Below, one piece after another: positions 33,616 to 43,970 of a stretch of 64,000 nt of DNA (position 1 is its first letter; each line of letters starts with the position of its first letter). A program made the position numbers and the translations under genes. The notes under the pieces were generated by a model. It saw only the letters and a list, made by a program, of their open reading frames with translations. It was not told the DNA's origin and did no database searches. The DNA lies in the NCBI GenBank assembly GCA_030142905.1, contig JASJOG010000241.1:310001-374000 (forward strand), given 5' to 3'. The DNA is from Heliopora coerulea (lineage: Eukaryota; Cnidaria; Anthozoa; Scleralcyonacea; Helioporidae).

Positions 33616-35303
33616 CATTTAATGAGGGGCATCAAATTGCGATTGCCATGGAGTTGGCGGAAAAGAACAGCCAAGTGTTGAGAGATGAACAAACCAGTGA
33701 AGAAGGCCACAAATTGACGGTAGATGAGCTTGCTGGGGAGTGGAAGGGCAGAGAATGCTTCAGATGTGGCGGAAATCACCGTTCAAACGAATGTAAGTTT
33801 GTTGATGCATCGTGTTTCCGTTGTATGAAGAAAGGGCACATAGCACGGAAGTGCAGAAGTGAGTCAAATCAATCATCGCCTAGAAAACCAAATCTTGCAC
33901 AAAATCAAGAGAAAGACAACGACAATCAAAGGAATGTCCAACAGAATCAATCTGCAAATTTTTTACAACAAGAAGGAAGTGGCATAAACCAGGATTATGG
34001 AATGTATGAATTAAGAGAAGAAAAGGCGGAGCCTTTGAAAATCAACGTTGAAATCAACAAACAAAAGCTGTTGATGGAAGTTGACACGGGAGCAGCCGTC
34101 TCAGTTATCGGACGCGAAACATGGAAGAAAATCGCTAACCCTGGCGGTAACCTCCAGCCAACAAACATGATATTGACGACGTATACGGGGGAGAAAGTCC
34201 AAGTGAAAGGGGAATCGAAAGTTCAGGTGAAGTACAACAAACAGTATTTTGAACTGCCAATTGTTGTCGTGGAGGGCCGAACACGGTCGTTACTAGGGAG
34301 AAATTGGTTGCGCGAAATTAAATTAAATTGGGAAGAAATCTTTTTGATAAACGCGACTAGTATTGTGAGAGAGTTGGTTCAAAAGTATCCAAAGGTATTT
34401 CAGAGCGGTCTGGGGACGTTACAAGGCACAGAGGCTCGAATTCACGTCGACAAAGATGCAAAACCAATTTATTGCAAAGCCCGCCCAGTTCCTTACATCT
34501 TGAAAGCAAAAATTGAAAATAAAATTCAACAGCTAGTCGATGAAGGAACAATCGAACCTGTGCAATTCAGCGAATGGGCAGCACCAATAGCACCAATTGT
34601 GAAAGAAGACGGAAGCGTGAGAATATGTAGCGATTACAAAATCACAGTAAATAAAGTATCGAAATTAGACAATTATCCGATTCCCAAATCTGAAGACCTC
34701 TTCGCTACTCTGAATAGGGGTCAACAGTTCACAATGCTAGACATGAGTCAGGCCTATCAACAGTTAAAATTAGATGAACATTCCAAACAATACACAACAA
34801 TCAACACACACAAAGGATTGTTCAGGTACAACCGACTCCCTTATGGCATTTCAAGCGCACCAGGAATATATCAAAGAGTTATAGAGAATTTATTGCAAGG
34901 AATTCCATATGTCTTAGTAAGGGTGGGTGATATATTGGTATCTGGAGAGGCCCACCGTAAAAACTTTGAAGAAGTCCTTCGGAGGTTAGCAGATGCTGGA
35001 TTACGTTTGAACCCCAAGAAATGTGTATTCTTGGCCGAAGAAGTGGTGTGCCTGGGGCAGACGATCAACAAAAATGGTGTAAAACTGGTGGATGATAAAG
35101 TCAGAGCAGTTACAGAGGCATCAGTGCCCAAGAATGCATCACAGCTGAGGGCTTACTTGGGCATGTTGAACTATTATCGCAGATTCATACCGAACCTGGC
35201 AAATGAACTTCAACCCCTCTACAAGCTGTTACGGAAAAACGAAGCATGGAAGTGGAGACCACAGCAACAGCGGACTTTTGAAACATCCAAAGAAATGCTC
35301 TAG
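33560..35303 (+). pseudogene. Gypsy nucleocapsid, protease and reverse transcriptase
   Basis: One long frame carries two CCHC knuckles (CFRCGGNHRSNEC and CFRCMKKGHIARKC), an aspartic protease with VDTGAAVSVIG, and an RT with APIAPIVKEDGSVRICSDYK and FTMLDMSQAYQQL. Where the family has Y-x-D-D the sequence reads VRVGDILV, so the first catalytic aspartate of that pair is lost. A TAG at 35301-35303 stops the frame before RNase H. Confidence 0.85.
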
Positions 35304-35805
35304 TCATCCAAATTGATTGTGCACTATGACAGCAAGAAGGAAGTCCTCTTGAAATGTGAAGCTTCACCTTACGGGGTTGGCGCGGTTTTAGTCACATGTC
35401 ATGGAAGATGTTTTGGGGAAGCCCATTGCATGCGCGTCACGCACGTTAGCACCGGCAGAGAAGAATTATTCACAGTTGGAAAAAGAGGCACTCGCAATAA
35501 TCTTTGGTCTTGGCAAGTTCCATGAATATGTGTATGGAAGAAAATTCACCATAATAACTGACCACAAACCGTTGCAAGGACTGTTTAACGAACAAAAAGA
35601 CATTCCAGTTACAGCGGCAGAACGCGTCCGTCGATGGGCACTCACCTTATCAGCTTACGAATACACGATCCAGCATAAAGCAGGTAGCCAGCATACCAAT
35701 GCCGACGGCTTGAGTCGAATTCCAGCCAATGAAACAGTGTCACGTGTTCCCAGGATTGGAAACATAGACTTCTCGTTAGGCTGTTTGGACAACACTCCTG
35801 TAACA
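35304..35805 (+). pseudogene. Gypsy RNase H region
   Basis: After the stop at 35303 and a frame change near 35400 come NYSQLEKEALAIIFGLGKFH, FTIITDHKPLQGLF and HTNADGLSRIP, the RNase H and its usual DxLSR ending. It is cut by the foldback insertion after LDNTPVT (35805). Confidence 0.8.
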
Positions 35806-36709
35806 GTCGTTTTTATAGGTAGTGCTACTCTGGTTTGGTGGCCAGCGAAAGGTACATATAAGTTGCTAGAAAACGTTTCTTAATTAAAGACTGAAATAGA
35901 GTCACCAGGTATCTCCCCTAGATTTAGGGGTCACCGGATATCTCCCTGATAATTAAAAATTAAAACAGGGTCACTGGGTATCTCCCTTGAAATAAGGGTC
36001 ACCAGATATCTCTCCAAGATTACTGCTAAGACACCGTAATGACCGAGATAAGACCATAAACTAAGACTATGAGACTAAAACAGGGTCACCGGATATCTCC
36101 CCAAGAAAGATATGGGGTCACGGGTATCTCCCTGAGAATTAATACTAAGCGGGGTCACCGAGTATCTCCCCTTGTATAAGAGGTCACCGGATATCTCCCC
36201 AGAAATATAAAGAAGGAAAGAAGAACAATAGAAAGCCAACCGAAAAGAAAAGGAAAAAACAAGTAATGTTTTCGAACAGCTAGAAGAATCTTTTTGTCTG
36301 GAAGTATTGACTATGAGATTAGTCAATACTGTGTTTTTACCCAACGTTTCGACACTCGCGTTACTGTGTCTTCATCAGGGAGATATCCGGTGACCCTGTT
36401 TTAGTCTCATAGTCTTAGTTTATGGTCTTATCTCGGTCATTACCGTGTTTTAGCAGTAATCTTGGAGAGATATCTGGAGACCCTTATTTCAAGGGAGATA
36501 CCCAGTGACCCTGTTTTAATTTTTAATTATCAGGGAGATATCCGGTGACCCCTAAATCTAGGGGAAATACCTGGTGACTCTATTTCAGTCTTTAATTAAG
36601 AAATGTTTTCTAGCAACTTGTATATACCTTTCGCTGGCCACCAAACCAGAGTAGCACTACCCATAAAAATGACTAATAGTTCACCTGGTTGTGAAAAAAG
36701 ACTATTCAC
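35806..36709. mobile_element. ~900-bp foldback insertion with ribozyme motif inside gypsy pol
   Basis: Arms of about 310 bp (from 35806 and ending near 36672) are reverse complements. Both are filled with repeats of gggtcaccggatatctccc. The insertion is bounded by the 13-bp direct repeat CACTCCTGTAACA (35793-35805 and 36710-36722), a clean target duplication: gypsy protein reads NTPVT before and TPVTSAKI after. The centre carries a hammerhead-like core, linking it to Penelope-type terminal sequences. Confidence 0.85.
36346..36378 (-). ncRNA. Hammerhead ribozyme-like motif in the foldback insertion
   Basis: The minus strand reads CTGATGA, then stem II GACAC/GTGTC closing a loop AGTAACGCGA, then GAAA and ACGTT. 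Both conserved core boxes are exact and stem II has five Watson-Crick pairs. Stem III would be the tiny palindrome ACGT. Cleavage is untested. Confidence 0.7.
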
Positions 36710-36722
36710 CACTCCTGTAACA

Positions 36723-38050
36723 TCCGCAAAAATCATAGATTCAATCCGGAGGGACCCAGAATTGTCTATGGTGATGCGTTACATCGAAAACAACTGGCCA
36801 AATACTCCAGAAACACTTCCGGAGAGTTTAAAACCTTATTATACTCGTCGAGGCGAATTGACTGTTGAACACATGGATGTATACTATGGGGACAAAGAGT
36901 CGTGATACCTCAACAACACCGACAAAGTATGGTGGATGAAGTGCATGTGGGACACCCAGGAGTTTGTCGCATAAAAGCTATTGCAAGATCGATAATGTGG
37001 TGGCCCAAGATGAATGTTGACTTGGAAGCCAAGGTAAAAACATGTGAAAAATGTCTGGTAAATCAGAAAATGCCTCCTGCTGCCCCTCTGCATCGTTGGG
37101 AATACCCTCACAAGCCATGGTCAAGGCTTCACGTTGACTTTGCTGGCCCGGTTTATGGCAGAATGCTGTTAATTATTGTTGATGCATATTCAAAGTGGAT
37201 AGATGTCCAGATAATGCAAACGTCCACAAGTACTGCGACTGTAGAGAGACTAAGCCAGACATTTTGAACGCACGGACTACCTGAGTTTATTGTGAGCGAC
37301 AACGGTTCAAACTTCACAAGCAAAGAATTTGAAACTTTTCTCAAACTCAATGGCATAAAGCACATTACAACGGCACCCTATCATCCTGCATCAAACGGCC
37401 TGGCTGAAAGAGCAGTACAGACGGTGAAGAAAGGCATTAAGAAACAAGGCGAAGGTCCATTGGAAACCAAAGTTAATCGTTTTTTATTCCAGTACAGGAT
37501 AACACCACACACTACCACGGGACGAACACCGGCAGAGTTACTTATGAACCGGAAGCTAAAGTCTCGGTTAGATCTAATGCGACCAGATGTTAGCAGAACA
37601 GTTACAGTTCAACAAAAAAGGCAGAAACAGCACAATGACATAAATAGTCGTCAAAGGAAGTTTTCGTTGTAAGATCCTGTTTACGTCAGAAACTATGGGC
37701 GAGGAAGCAAATGGATCCCCGCAAGAATAATCAATAAATCAGGTCCAGTTTCCTATATAGTCATATCAGAGGGTGGGAAAAATACAAGAAGACACCAAGA
37801 CCAAATTCTGAGTCGAAAGTCAACCGGAATGAATGAGCCGAATGAAAACCCAAAGGAACTTGAAGAGGAAGAAAACCAGGAACCTAACCAAGAAGTAGAA
37901 CCAAAAAGACCACCTGAGGAATACAGCTATCAATTCAATCAGCCTAACCCTTGTGGCAGTGAGTTGAACAACGGAGCAATGGAGATTGAAGATTGCGGTC
38001 GGTCACCAGTGCGGAATCGGGTCCCACCAAACTTCTACGGGTATTCCTGA
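36723..38050 (+). pseudogene. Gypsy integrase and C-terminal tail
   Basis: The zinc-binding region (HVGHPGVCRIKAIARSIMWW ... CEKCLVNQ) and the catalytic core (LHVDFAGPVYGRMLLIIVDA, SDNGSNFTSKEF, YHPASNGLAERAVQTVKKGI) preserve the D, D and E positions. Breaks occur at TGA 36903-36905 (frame change), TGA near 37265 and TAA near 37670. The tail (37829-38050) is glutamate/proline rich. Confidence 0.85.
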
Positions 38051-38148
38051 CATTTAACTTATAAGATGTAACTGGGTGTTGGTTGACATTTTATTAAAAC
38101 TGTATGCAACATTTTAAAAGGAAAGAGTTGAAACCGAAGGAGGAGGGG

Positions 38149-38254
38149 TGTCGTAACAGTGACGTCGTGTCACGTGAGAGCGTGAAGAAAAGGGCGGAAC
38201 GCAGAGACGTTGTGTTGTTATTGTGTCACTTTCAAAATAGAGAAGTATACTACA
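38149..38254 (+). repeat. 3' LTR of the gypsy element
   Basis: The 106-bp repeat starts TGTCGTAACAGTGACGTCGT and ends GAAGTATACTACA, about 90% like the 5' LTR by eye, preceded by the polypurine tract. Confidence 0.85.
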
Positions 38255-41200
38255 GTCCATAAGTGTTATTTTAATTCTTCGCCAATATTACTGGCGTATC
38301 GTTATGTTGTTAATTTCAAGGGATTGATTAGAATCACCAGTTGATGAAATCGTGACATTTGGTCATTGGCCAATTTTTGGGCATTTCTAAGTGATGTACT
38401 GCTGAATATCTGAGTACTTTCTTTTGTTTCAACAATCATATCACTTTATTCTTCGAAAACTCAAATATTTCAAACGGACCTTTTTAACCAGTGGAAACTC
38501 GTTACTCAGGATACTGGGCTAAGGCGAGCACAAAATTCATCTTTCAGTTTTCTTTGGTTTTTTTCTATATCGCAAGTAGGAATTCTTTTGCATTACTCTA
38601 TCCCAGTGTACTTTGGTATTATCTTTGGTAACCAATGTCTCCGCTTCGGCTGCTTTTCTTCTAATTTTTTTCCTGCTTGTCGCAAATTTGCAGATTTATG
38701 CAATATATCTCGTCAGGCCTTGAGAAACTGAGGCATTTTGCATGCTCGACTATTACGAGTTGTTTTGTATCTTTGGTTTTGCTCGAGGGTTTACAGCAAA
38801 TTACTTTCCGTGATACACCCTACTACGTTAAATGGTATTTAGTGCGCTCGTATTGTTTAAATGTTCATACCCTTATGATCCTCATTCAAACTTTTAAAGG
38901 GATTTTGGGTCAGGTTGGGACATGACCTGACAGGTAAAATAGTCGTAGCAAAACTAAGTGCCGACTTGTCAAACGAAAGGTTAAACTTATGCGTGGAGCT
39001 ACGGGGGCTAAAGAATTAATAATTTCTTATTGCTATCGATTGCACTGGCCAAAACTTTGAAGCGAGAAGCATGACAAAAGTCGAAAGGCAGTTAAGGGAA
39101 ACTATACAAAGCGAAAGGGAGATTTCAATTTCCGTTGCGAAGTAAGGGTTATCTGAAGATTAAAAAGAAGCATCGAGATTGACAATGGTGTCGCATCGCG
39201 ACCGCAAACTGGCTTCCAGAATGGTATTTTGGGCCTATTTGAGCATACTAGACGATTTAAACTTTTCAAAAAATGGTTGTTCATTGAAAATTGCGAAAAC
39301 GTTTCCGTACGTAAAGGTTGTTTACAAACAATTTCACGCATTGCCTTTTGACCTCATTAACTGGCTGGAGAAGTTCGGTAAACGAAATATAGTTAATCTA
39401 TACGTTCCCAAACAAAAGGTTGACGAAACCATGCCGAAGCGGACTGTAACATGTAAAGAGGAATAATACCGTTTTTCCTTCGCTAAAACGAATGGATTAT
39501 GGTAAATTGCGGCGACTGACGATCTCAGGACCTTAACACAGAGCTAAAGAGATTTGAATTACTGAACTTCATTTGTTGGGTGGACATTTCTACTCAGCAA
39601 TACGGCGTATTCCTAAGGTTTAGAACTATGATATTTATGCTGCTGCAAGTAGCGTTTCAAGAGGGGGGAAGCACAAAGGAAATGATTACCCCTGGCGGCA
39701 CTTTCGCTAAGGGCAGCAAAATGACAAGAAAATGTCGAAAATTCTAACGAAGTGCGCCGAGGATAGATCTCCGGGATATTACAGTGATCATTTTTAATAG
39801 CTGGGAGAGCTGTTCATTTACTTGGCAACATGGCTGTTGGTTTGATAGATATGTTTTAAACCAGTTATGTGCTGTCCTTAATTACACCATGAAGATATAA
39901 CTTCTTTAGCAATATTTGGTGGTTAACAATATCGATTGCGTTCTTGAGATCCGGAAAGACGACTCCGTTTAGCTGACCAACGTCGATCTGTCGATAATTC
40001 CAAGCAGTTCAGCAACAGTTGAATAATTAGGTCTACGGCCATGCTGCGAACTACTAAGTAAATTATTTTGCAATTAGACTGAAATAAAGTTGGTTATGCA
40101 ACAGTTTCTCCTTAATTTTTGCAATAATCGACTTTACAGATATCATCGTTTGGATCATTCGTTGAAAGCCAGGAAGATGCAACATGGATTATCTAATCAG
40201 TTTTAGTTCAAGCAATAAATTGTAAAAGCATTTTGAATTATTTGGTTGTTTGCTATTCAAGCTTTTGTAAACTCAGAATATATGTACTCGAGACGATAAT
40301 AGCAGATTAAACCAAGAGATTGAAAGAAATTATTTCGTCATGTGGAGAATCACTTACTTAGCAGTACACACGCCAGTAGAGCGAAGCAATCAGAAATCCC
40401 ATCTGGGTCCTGCATGGTTTCTTAACGGTATGAGCGTTGCGTGGACCTCAGAAGGCAGTGATTTCAATCCCGATCTTGAGCTCTAACATTTTTTGGTTTA
40501 GTGGAAGAAAAAAAATAGGGAAAGTTGCAAGGAGCAAAACAATTGTATTCAATATGCACTTTTAATTTTTTTTTTTTTTCATTTTTTGTTTTTATTCCTC
40601 GTAAGATGCAAAATATAGAAATTCTCTTTAAAAGTAATTTTGCTGCGTTTTCGATTGTACAACCTCGTAGGAGAAGGCAGAGAATGACATTTTGTAACTT
40701 CGCCCCAGCGCATAATGCACTTATTGCTCCGCTGGCTACCACAGTCACGTTTCAAGTGAAAGCAATGAAACGAAGAAATCAAGATCATTTCAAAATAAGT
40801 GAATGAACGTTAAAAAGAACAGTGGTTTTGCGTATTACAAAGTCGACAGCATGTTTTTAATAACAAGCAGAAACGTGATGGGGTTAATGTTGATCAATGT
40901 CACCGTATGCTGTAAGAAAGTGCAAGTGATAAATGTGACGAAGTCAACTAGAAACTATGCAAGTACCGGATTCTCTTGTATCTAATTTAATCTTCAAAAA
41001 GTTAGTGATACTTAACTTACTGACTAACTCTCACTAGTGACGCATTGCTTATAAAAATGTCTTCACTTTAAAAAAATAAGAAATTAAGAAAGGCGCACAT
41101 GCCCGAGTTAACTGTTCCACTGATTAGTAGTCCGTGTAAACGCGTACCAGACGTCTTGTTTCTGCCAATTTTTAGATCATGTTGGACATGCACATTTAAA

Positions 41201-41316
41201 AAAAAAAGTGAGAATAGAACTGATAAATGTTCCTTGCAAATGAGGAAACAGTTATGACGAGAACAGGTTCTTTAATACGATTGATTGATTTGTGACTTCA
41301 CATTTATTTCGTTTAG
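38255..41316. other. Rest of intron 10, mostly unrecognised
   Basis: Apart from a LINE remnant (39890-40160) I recognise nothing. Open frames at 38677-38925, 39179-39466 and 40525-40806 have no domain, no splice-phase support and low-complexity parts, and I do not call them genes. Confidence 0.5.
39890..40160 (-). pseudogene. LINE reverse-transcriptase fragment
   Basis: The minus strand gives LLSSSQHGRRPNYSTVAELL followed by GIIDRS and a broken DLKNAID-like stretch. SQHGFRxxxST is the conserved RT motif 2 region of endonuclease-type LINEs. Only about 270 bp are recognisable and stops interrupt them. Confidence 0.55.
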
Positions 41317-41479
41317 ATTATTTGAAGACGAGATAAACAGGCGATGTAACAATATTAATGATGAAGCTGTTATTGAAAGGGACATGCGCTTTTTATGGAA
41401 TGAATGTATTAGCAACAAACATTTTGGCAAAGATTGTTTGGGCAAATGTTCAATAACTCCTAAACAGACAACAGTGCAG
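41317..41479 (+). CDS. Exon 11 of the LRR/DD/ZU5 gene
   Basis: A 163-nt exon (phase 2 in, phase 0 out), acceptor catttatttcgtttag, donor GTACGT. It encodes LFEDEINRRCNNINDEAVIE, RDMRFLWNECIS, then a cysteine-rich end (CLGKCSITPKQTTVQ). It joins exon 10 over a 12-kb intron that contains the Penelope, Tigger and gypsy insertions. No named domain. Confidence 0.7.
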
Positions 41480-41559
41480 GTACGTCTTAAGATAAAGCAA
41501 GGAAAAATGCCTTCTCTCGGAGTATTCGCACATTACTCTAAAAATCCGTCATTCGTCTG

Positions 41560-42180
41560 AGTAAAACATTCCTCAGAAGTTTGTTACTTCAACTTGTGTT
41601 GTTCCCTCAGTTTTCTCACACTAGATGACAGTGCTTCACCACGAAATGACACTCCTTAAATTTTGGTTCCCTCAACTTGTGCATATTGTTTTCTCAGTCT
41701 TCTCACAGTACAGTAACGCTCAGTCCCCCACCAAGATAGGACACTCCTCAGAGGTTGGTTACCTTAATTTGTGTTGTTCCCTCAGTCTTCTCACACTACA
41801 GCAACACTCAGTCTTTCACCTAGACAAGACACTCCTCAAAGGTTGGTTCCCTCAACTTATGTTTTACCCTCAGTCTTCTCACACTACGGTAACAGTAAGT
41901 CTTTCACGTAGATAGAATACTAGTCAGAAGTTGGTTCCCTTGACATGAGTTATTCCATCAATCTTCTCACACTACATTTAAAGTCAGTCTTTAATCTCGA
42001 TAGGACAGTCGTCAGAGATTGGTTATACCTTGACTTACGTTGTTTCCTCAATCTTCTCACACTACAGATACTGTAAGTCTTTCACTTGGATAGGACACTC
42101 TTTAGAGGTTGATTTCTTCGACTTATGTTGTTCCCTTAGTTTTCTCATACTTTAGTAACATGCATTCTTCTCTAATTACA
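41560..42180 (+). repeat. ~88-bp minisatellite, about 7 copies, in intron 11
   Basis: The phrase cttctcacactacagtaac recurs near 41611, 41698, 41788, 41875, 41963, 42053 and 42139. Each unit also contains gttgttccctcag, a pyrimidine tract plus CAG resembling a 3' splice site. Confidence 0.8.
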
Positions 42181-42288
42181 TGTATGAATTCCATTAGAGT
42201 TTGGTTAACTCGAGTCCTGTTATTCTCAAAGTCCTCTCATATTGTTCTATTGTACTGTTCTTGTTTTATTTCATTTGCCCACTTGCAG

Positions 42289-42364
42289 GTTGACGTCCGT
42301 GAGGCTGTTGTTGGCACACCTGAAATGTCGGGATCTGCGTTGGCGATGCACTCTTTAGAAACAG
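42289..42364 (+). CDS. Exon 12 of the LRR/DD/ZU5 gene
   Basis: A 76-nt exon (phase 0 in, phase 1 out), acceptor tcatttgcccacttgcag, donor GTTAGC. It encodes VDVREAVVGTPEMSGSALAM-HSLET. Polar linker, no domain. Confidence 0.6.
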
Positions 42365-42682
42365 GTTAGCTTCGTAAGCGAAAAGTGAATATGTTTTGAG
42401 GAATTTCCGGGAACAAATTGTTCTGAAACATTAAAATTGTTTTTCATCGAGATTTTGTCGTTGAAGCATTGATTGATTACTGTTTGTTAAACGTGAAGAC
42501 AGGAAAGAATGCAAACAAGGGAGATCCCCCAAACGCCTTAAAGATAATTATAAATTTTTCCTACTAAGTCCTTGAAAACTATGCATTCGGTTATTTTGGT
42601 CAAAACTCCCTGGGTTTAGGAATGCAAAAGAAATATCGGAAACCCAATTTGTTGCCGAGACGAAATCGTTATTGTGGTACAG

Positions 42683-42778
42683 ATTGGAAAATCACCCTGG
42701 GCGAGAAGTGGGCGGCCGAGTCACTACAGACCTCCCTGCAGCACCACCGTCGTTTTAAAGAGGAACTACGTGCAACGG
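42683..42778 (+). CDS. Exon 13 of the LRR/DD/ZU5 gene
   Basis: A 96-nt, phase 1-1 exon between AG at 42681-42682 and donor GTAAAA. It encodes DWKITLGEKWAAESLQTSLQ and a basic helix HHRRFKEELRAT. The acceptor has a weak pyrimidine tract. It is symmetric, so exons 12 and 14 would join in frame without it. Confidence 0.5.
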
Positions 42779-43061
42779 GTAAAATAAAAATGAAATTAAG
42801 TATGATGTAAAGTAGAAAAATAGTATCTGCGTTACACGTGTTCGCCCAAGGAATAGAACTCACAGTTTACTGTTTCTTCAGATCTGATATCTAGAAAAAT
42901 TCTCAAACAAATCTCTGGAAATAGGTTCCTTGACGCTAAAATTTCAAAACTTTTCTAGCTGAGGATTTCCATATTTAGTCGTTTCTAAGAAAACTCACGT
43001 ATTATCTCAACACAGAATCCCAGCACTAACAGCGATATCCTTTACTCTGATTTCATTTTAG

Positions 43062-43231
43062 TTATGTCTGGAAAACATTCGAAAAGACACGTTGAAGGTG
43101 ATGTTTCTTTTGAGTCAATATCATCCAATCCCAAGGTTACGAAGTCACTCTTTATGAGTACTATTCTTACTTTTTACGTTGTGGTTTTCATTATTACAGT
43201 TATTTTTAATTTTAATTATTATAATTATTAG
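43062..43231 (+). CDS. Exon 14: last exon with C-terminal membrane tail
   Basis: A 170-nt exon with acceptor gatttcattttag (phase 1) that runs to TAG at 43229-43231. It encodes VMSGKHSKRHVEGDVSFESI, then a 20-odd-residue hydrophobic span (FMSTILTFYVVVFIITVIFN) and a short tail NYYNY. The span is long and uniform enough for a transmembrane helix, so I infer a tail-anchored protein with the LRR, death domain and ZU5 in the cytosol. A donor-like GGTGATG at 43097 exists, but reading through gives the complete protein (4,113 coding nt, 1,370 residues). Confidence 0.65.
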
Positions 43232-43265
43232 AATTGTTGGTGCTTTAATTGCTGTTTCTTTTATT

Positions 43266-43722
43266 ACTACGGTTATTATTAGCATTATTATTACTATTAT
43301 TATTACAACTCGCACACCACCCAACTAAGGACAGTGGAAGGGGTCTAAGCCTGCTACGGGCTCCCAGCATCCCGCACGGGAAAGGCCGCAACAGACATTG
43401 CACATTTCAGGGAACTTGTGGGGAAAGGAAATTTTACCATTAAAACGGATTTTAGGAAACACCCACGGGGCCAGCCCTTACTCGCCCAACTTATCCAGTC
43501 AGGAAGGAGTAACGGATATACAGCCCTCTAAAGTCCCTGAAAGTACTCCCCGATGCGTATATCCAGTTTGACCTTAACAGTACCCTGTTGCACTTCCAGC
43601 CAATTAAGGTCAGTTTAGGCGTGCCACTGCAAGGGTTAAGTCTGAATATTGTTTTATTCTTAGACTAGTGCACATCTGTTTCAGCATTTACTATTATTAT
43701 TATTATTATTATTATTATTTTA
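43266..43722. repeat. TAA-flanked short repeat, copy 1
   Basis: A ~380-bp GC-richer sequence is bordered by (TTA)n on both sides (43266-43305 and about 43688-43722). From gacattgcacatttcaggga to catctgtttcagcattta it matches 50660-50958. There is no coding frame. It behaves like a short non-autonomous element that inserts in TAA microsatellites. Confidence 0.65.
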
Positions 43723-43766
43723 AGAATTAACATCACAGTTTTGATTGAAAACTTTATTTGCTACAT

Positions 43767-43795
43767 GTTTCGGAATGTCCTTATTCCTTCATCAG
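43767..43795 (-). ncRNA. Hammerhead ribozyme-like motif at a Penelope 3' end
   Basis: The minus strand reads CTGATGA, stem II GGAAT/ATTCC around AAGGAC, GAAA, then the palindrome ACATGT followed by AGC. Core boxes are exact. It lies downstream of the GIY-YIG frame, the position reported for Penelope-like elements. Confidence 0.7.
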
Positions 43796-43970
43796 GCAAT
43801 TTACATTAAGGTCGTTGTAATGACAGTTGAATGTTATTTGATGGTGCTAAATTGGTTTGCGTCAGCTACAGTGTAATGTATTTCGAATTAATACGGATTA
43901 AAATTACATCAGTGGAAAGTTATACGTAATTTATAATTTGTATGAGATAATGGTAATTTATTAACAAAAA

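Larger units (their letters stand above)
33015..38254 (+). mobile_element. Ty3/gypsy retrotransposon (Mag-like) with ~105-bp LTRs
   Basis: Short LTRs (33015-33117 and 38149-38254) bracket gag and pol with the order nucleocapsid, protease, RT, RNase H, integrase. The sequence after the 5' LTR is TTGGCGACAAGGAT (primer-binding region) and the 3' LTR is preceded by a purine tract aaggaggagggg. The flanks are gttca and gtcca, a probable 5-bp target duplication with one mutation. It sits in sense in intron 10 of the host gene. The LTRs differ by several substitutions, and the frames are broken, so it is old and inactive. Confidence 0.9.

Noticed and set aside
43098..43100. Splice donor ending a 36-nt exon at 43097
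   Set aside because: Reading through gives a hydrophobic tail and a stop, completing the protein; no following exon was found to the right.
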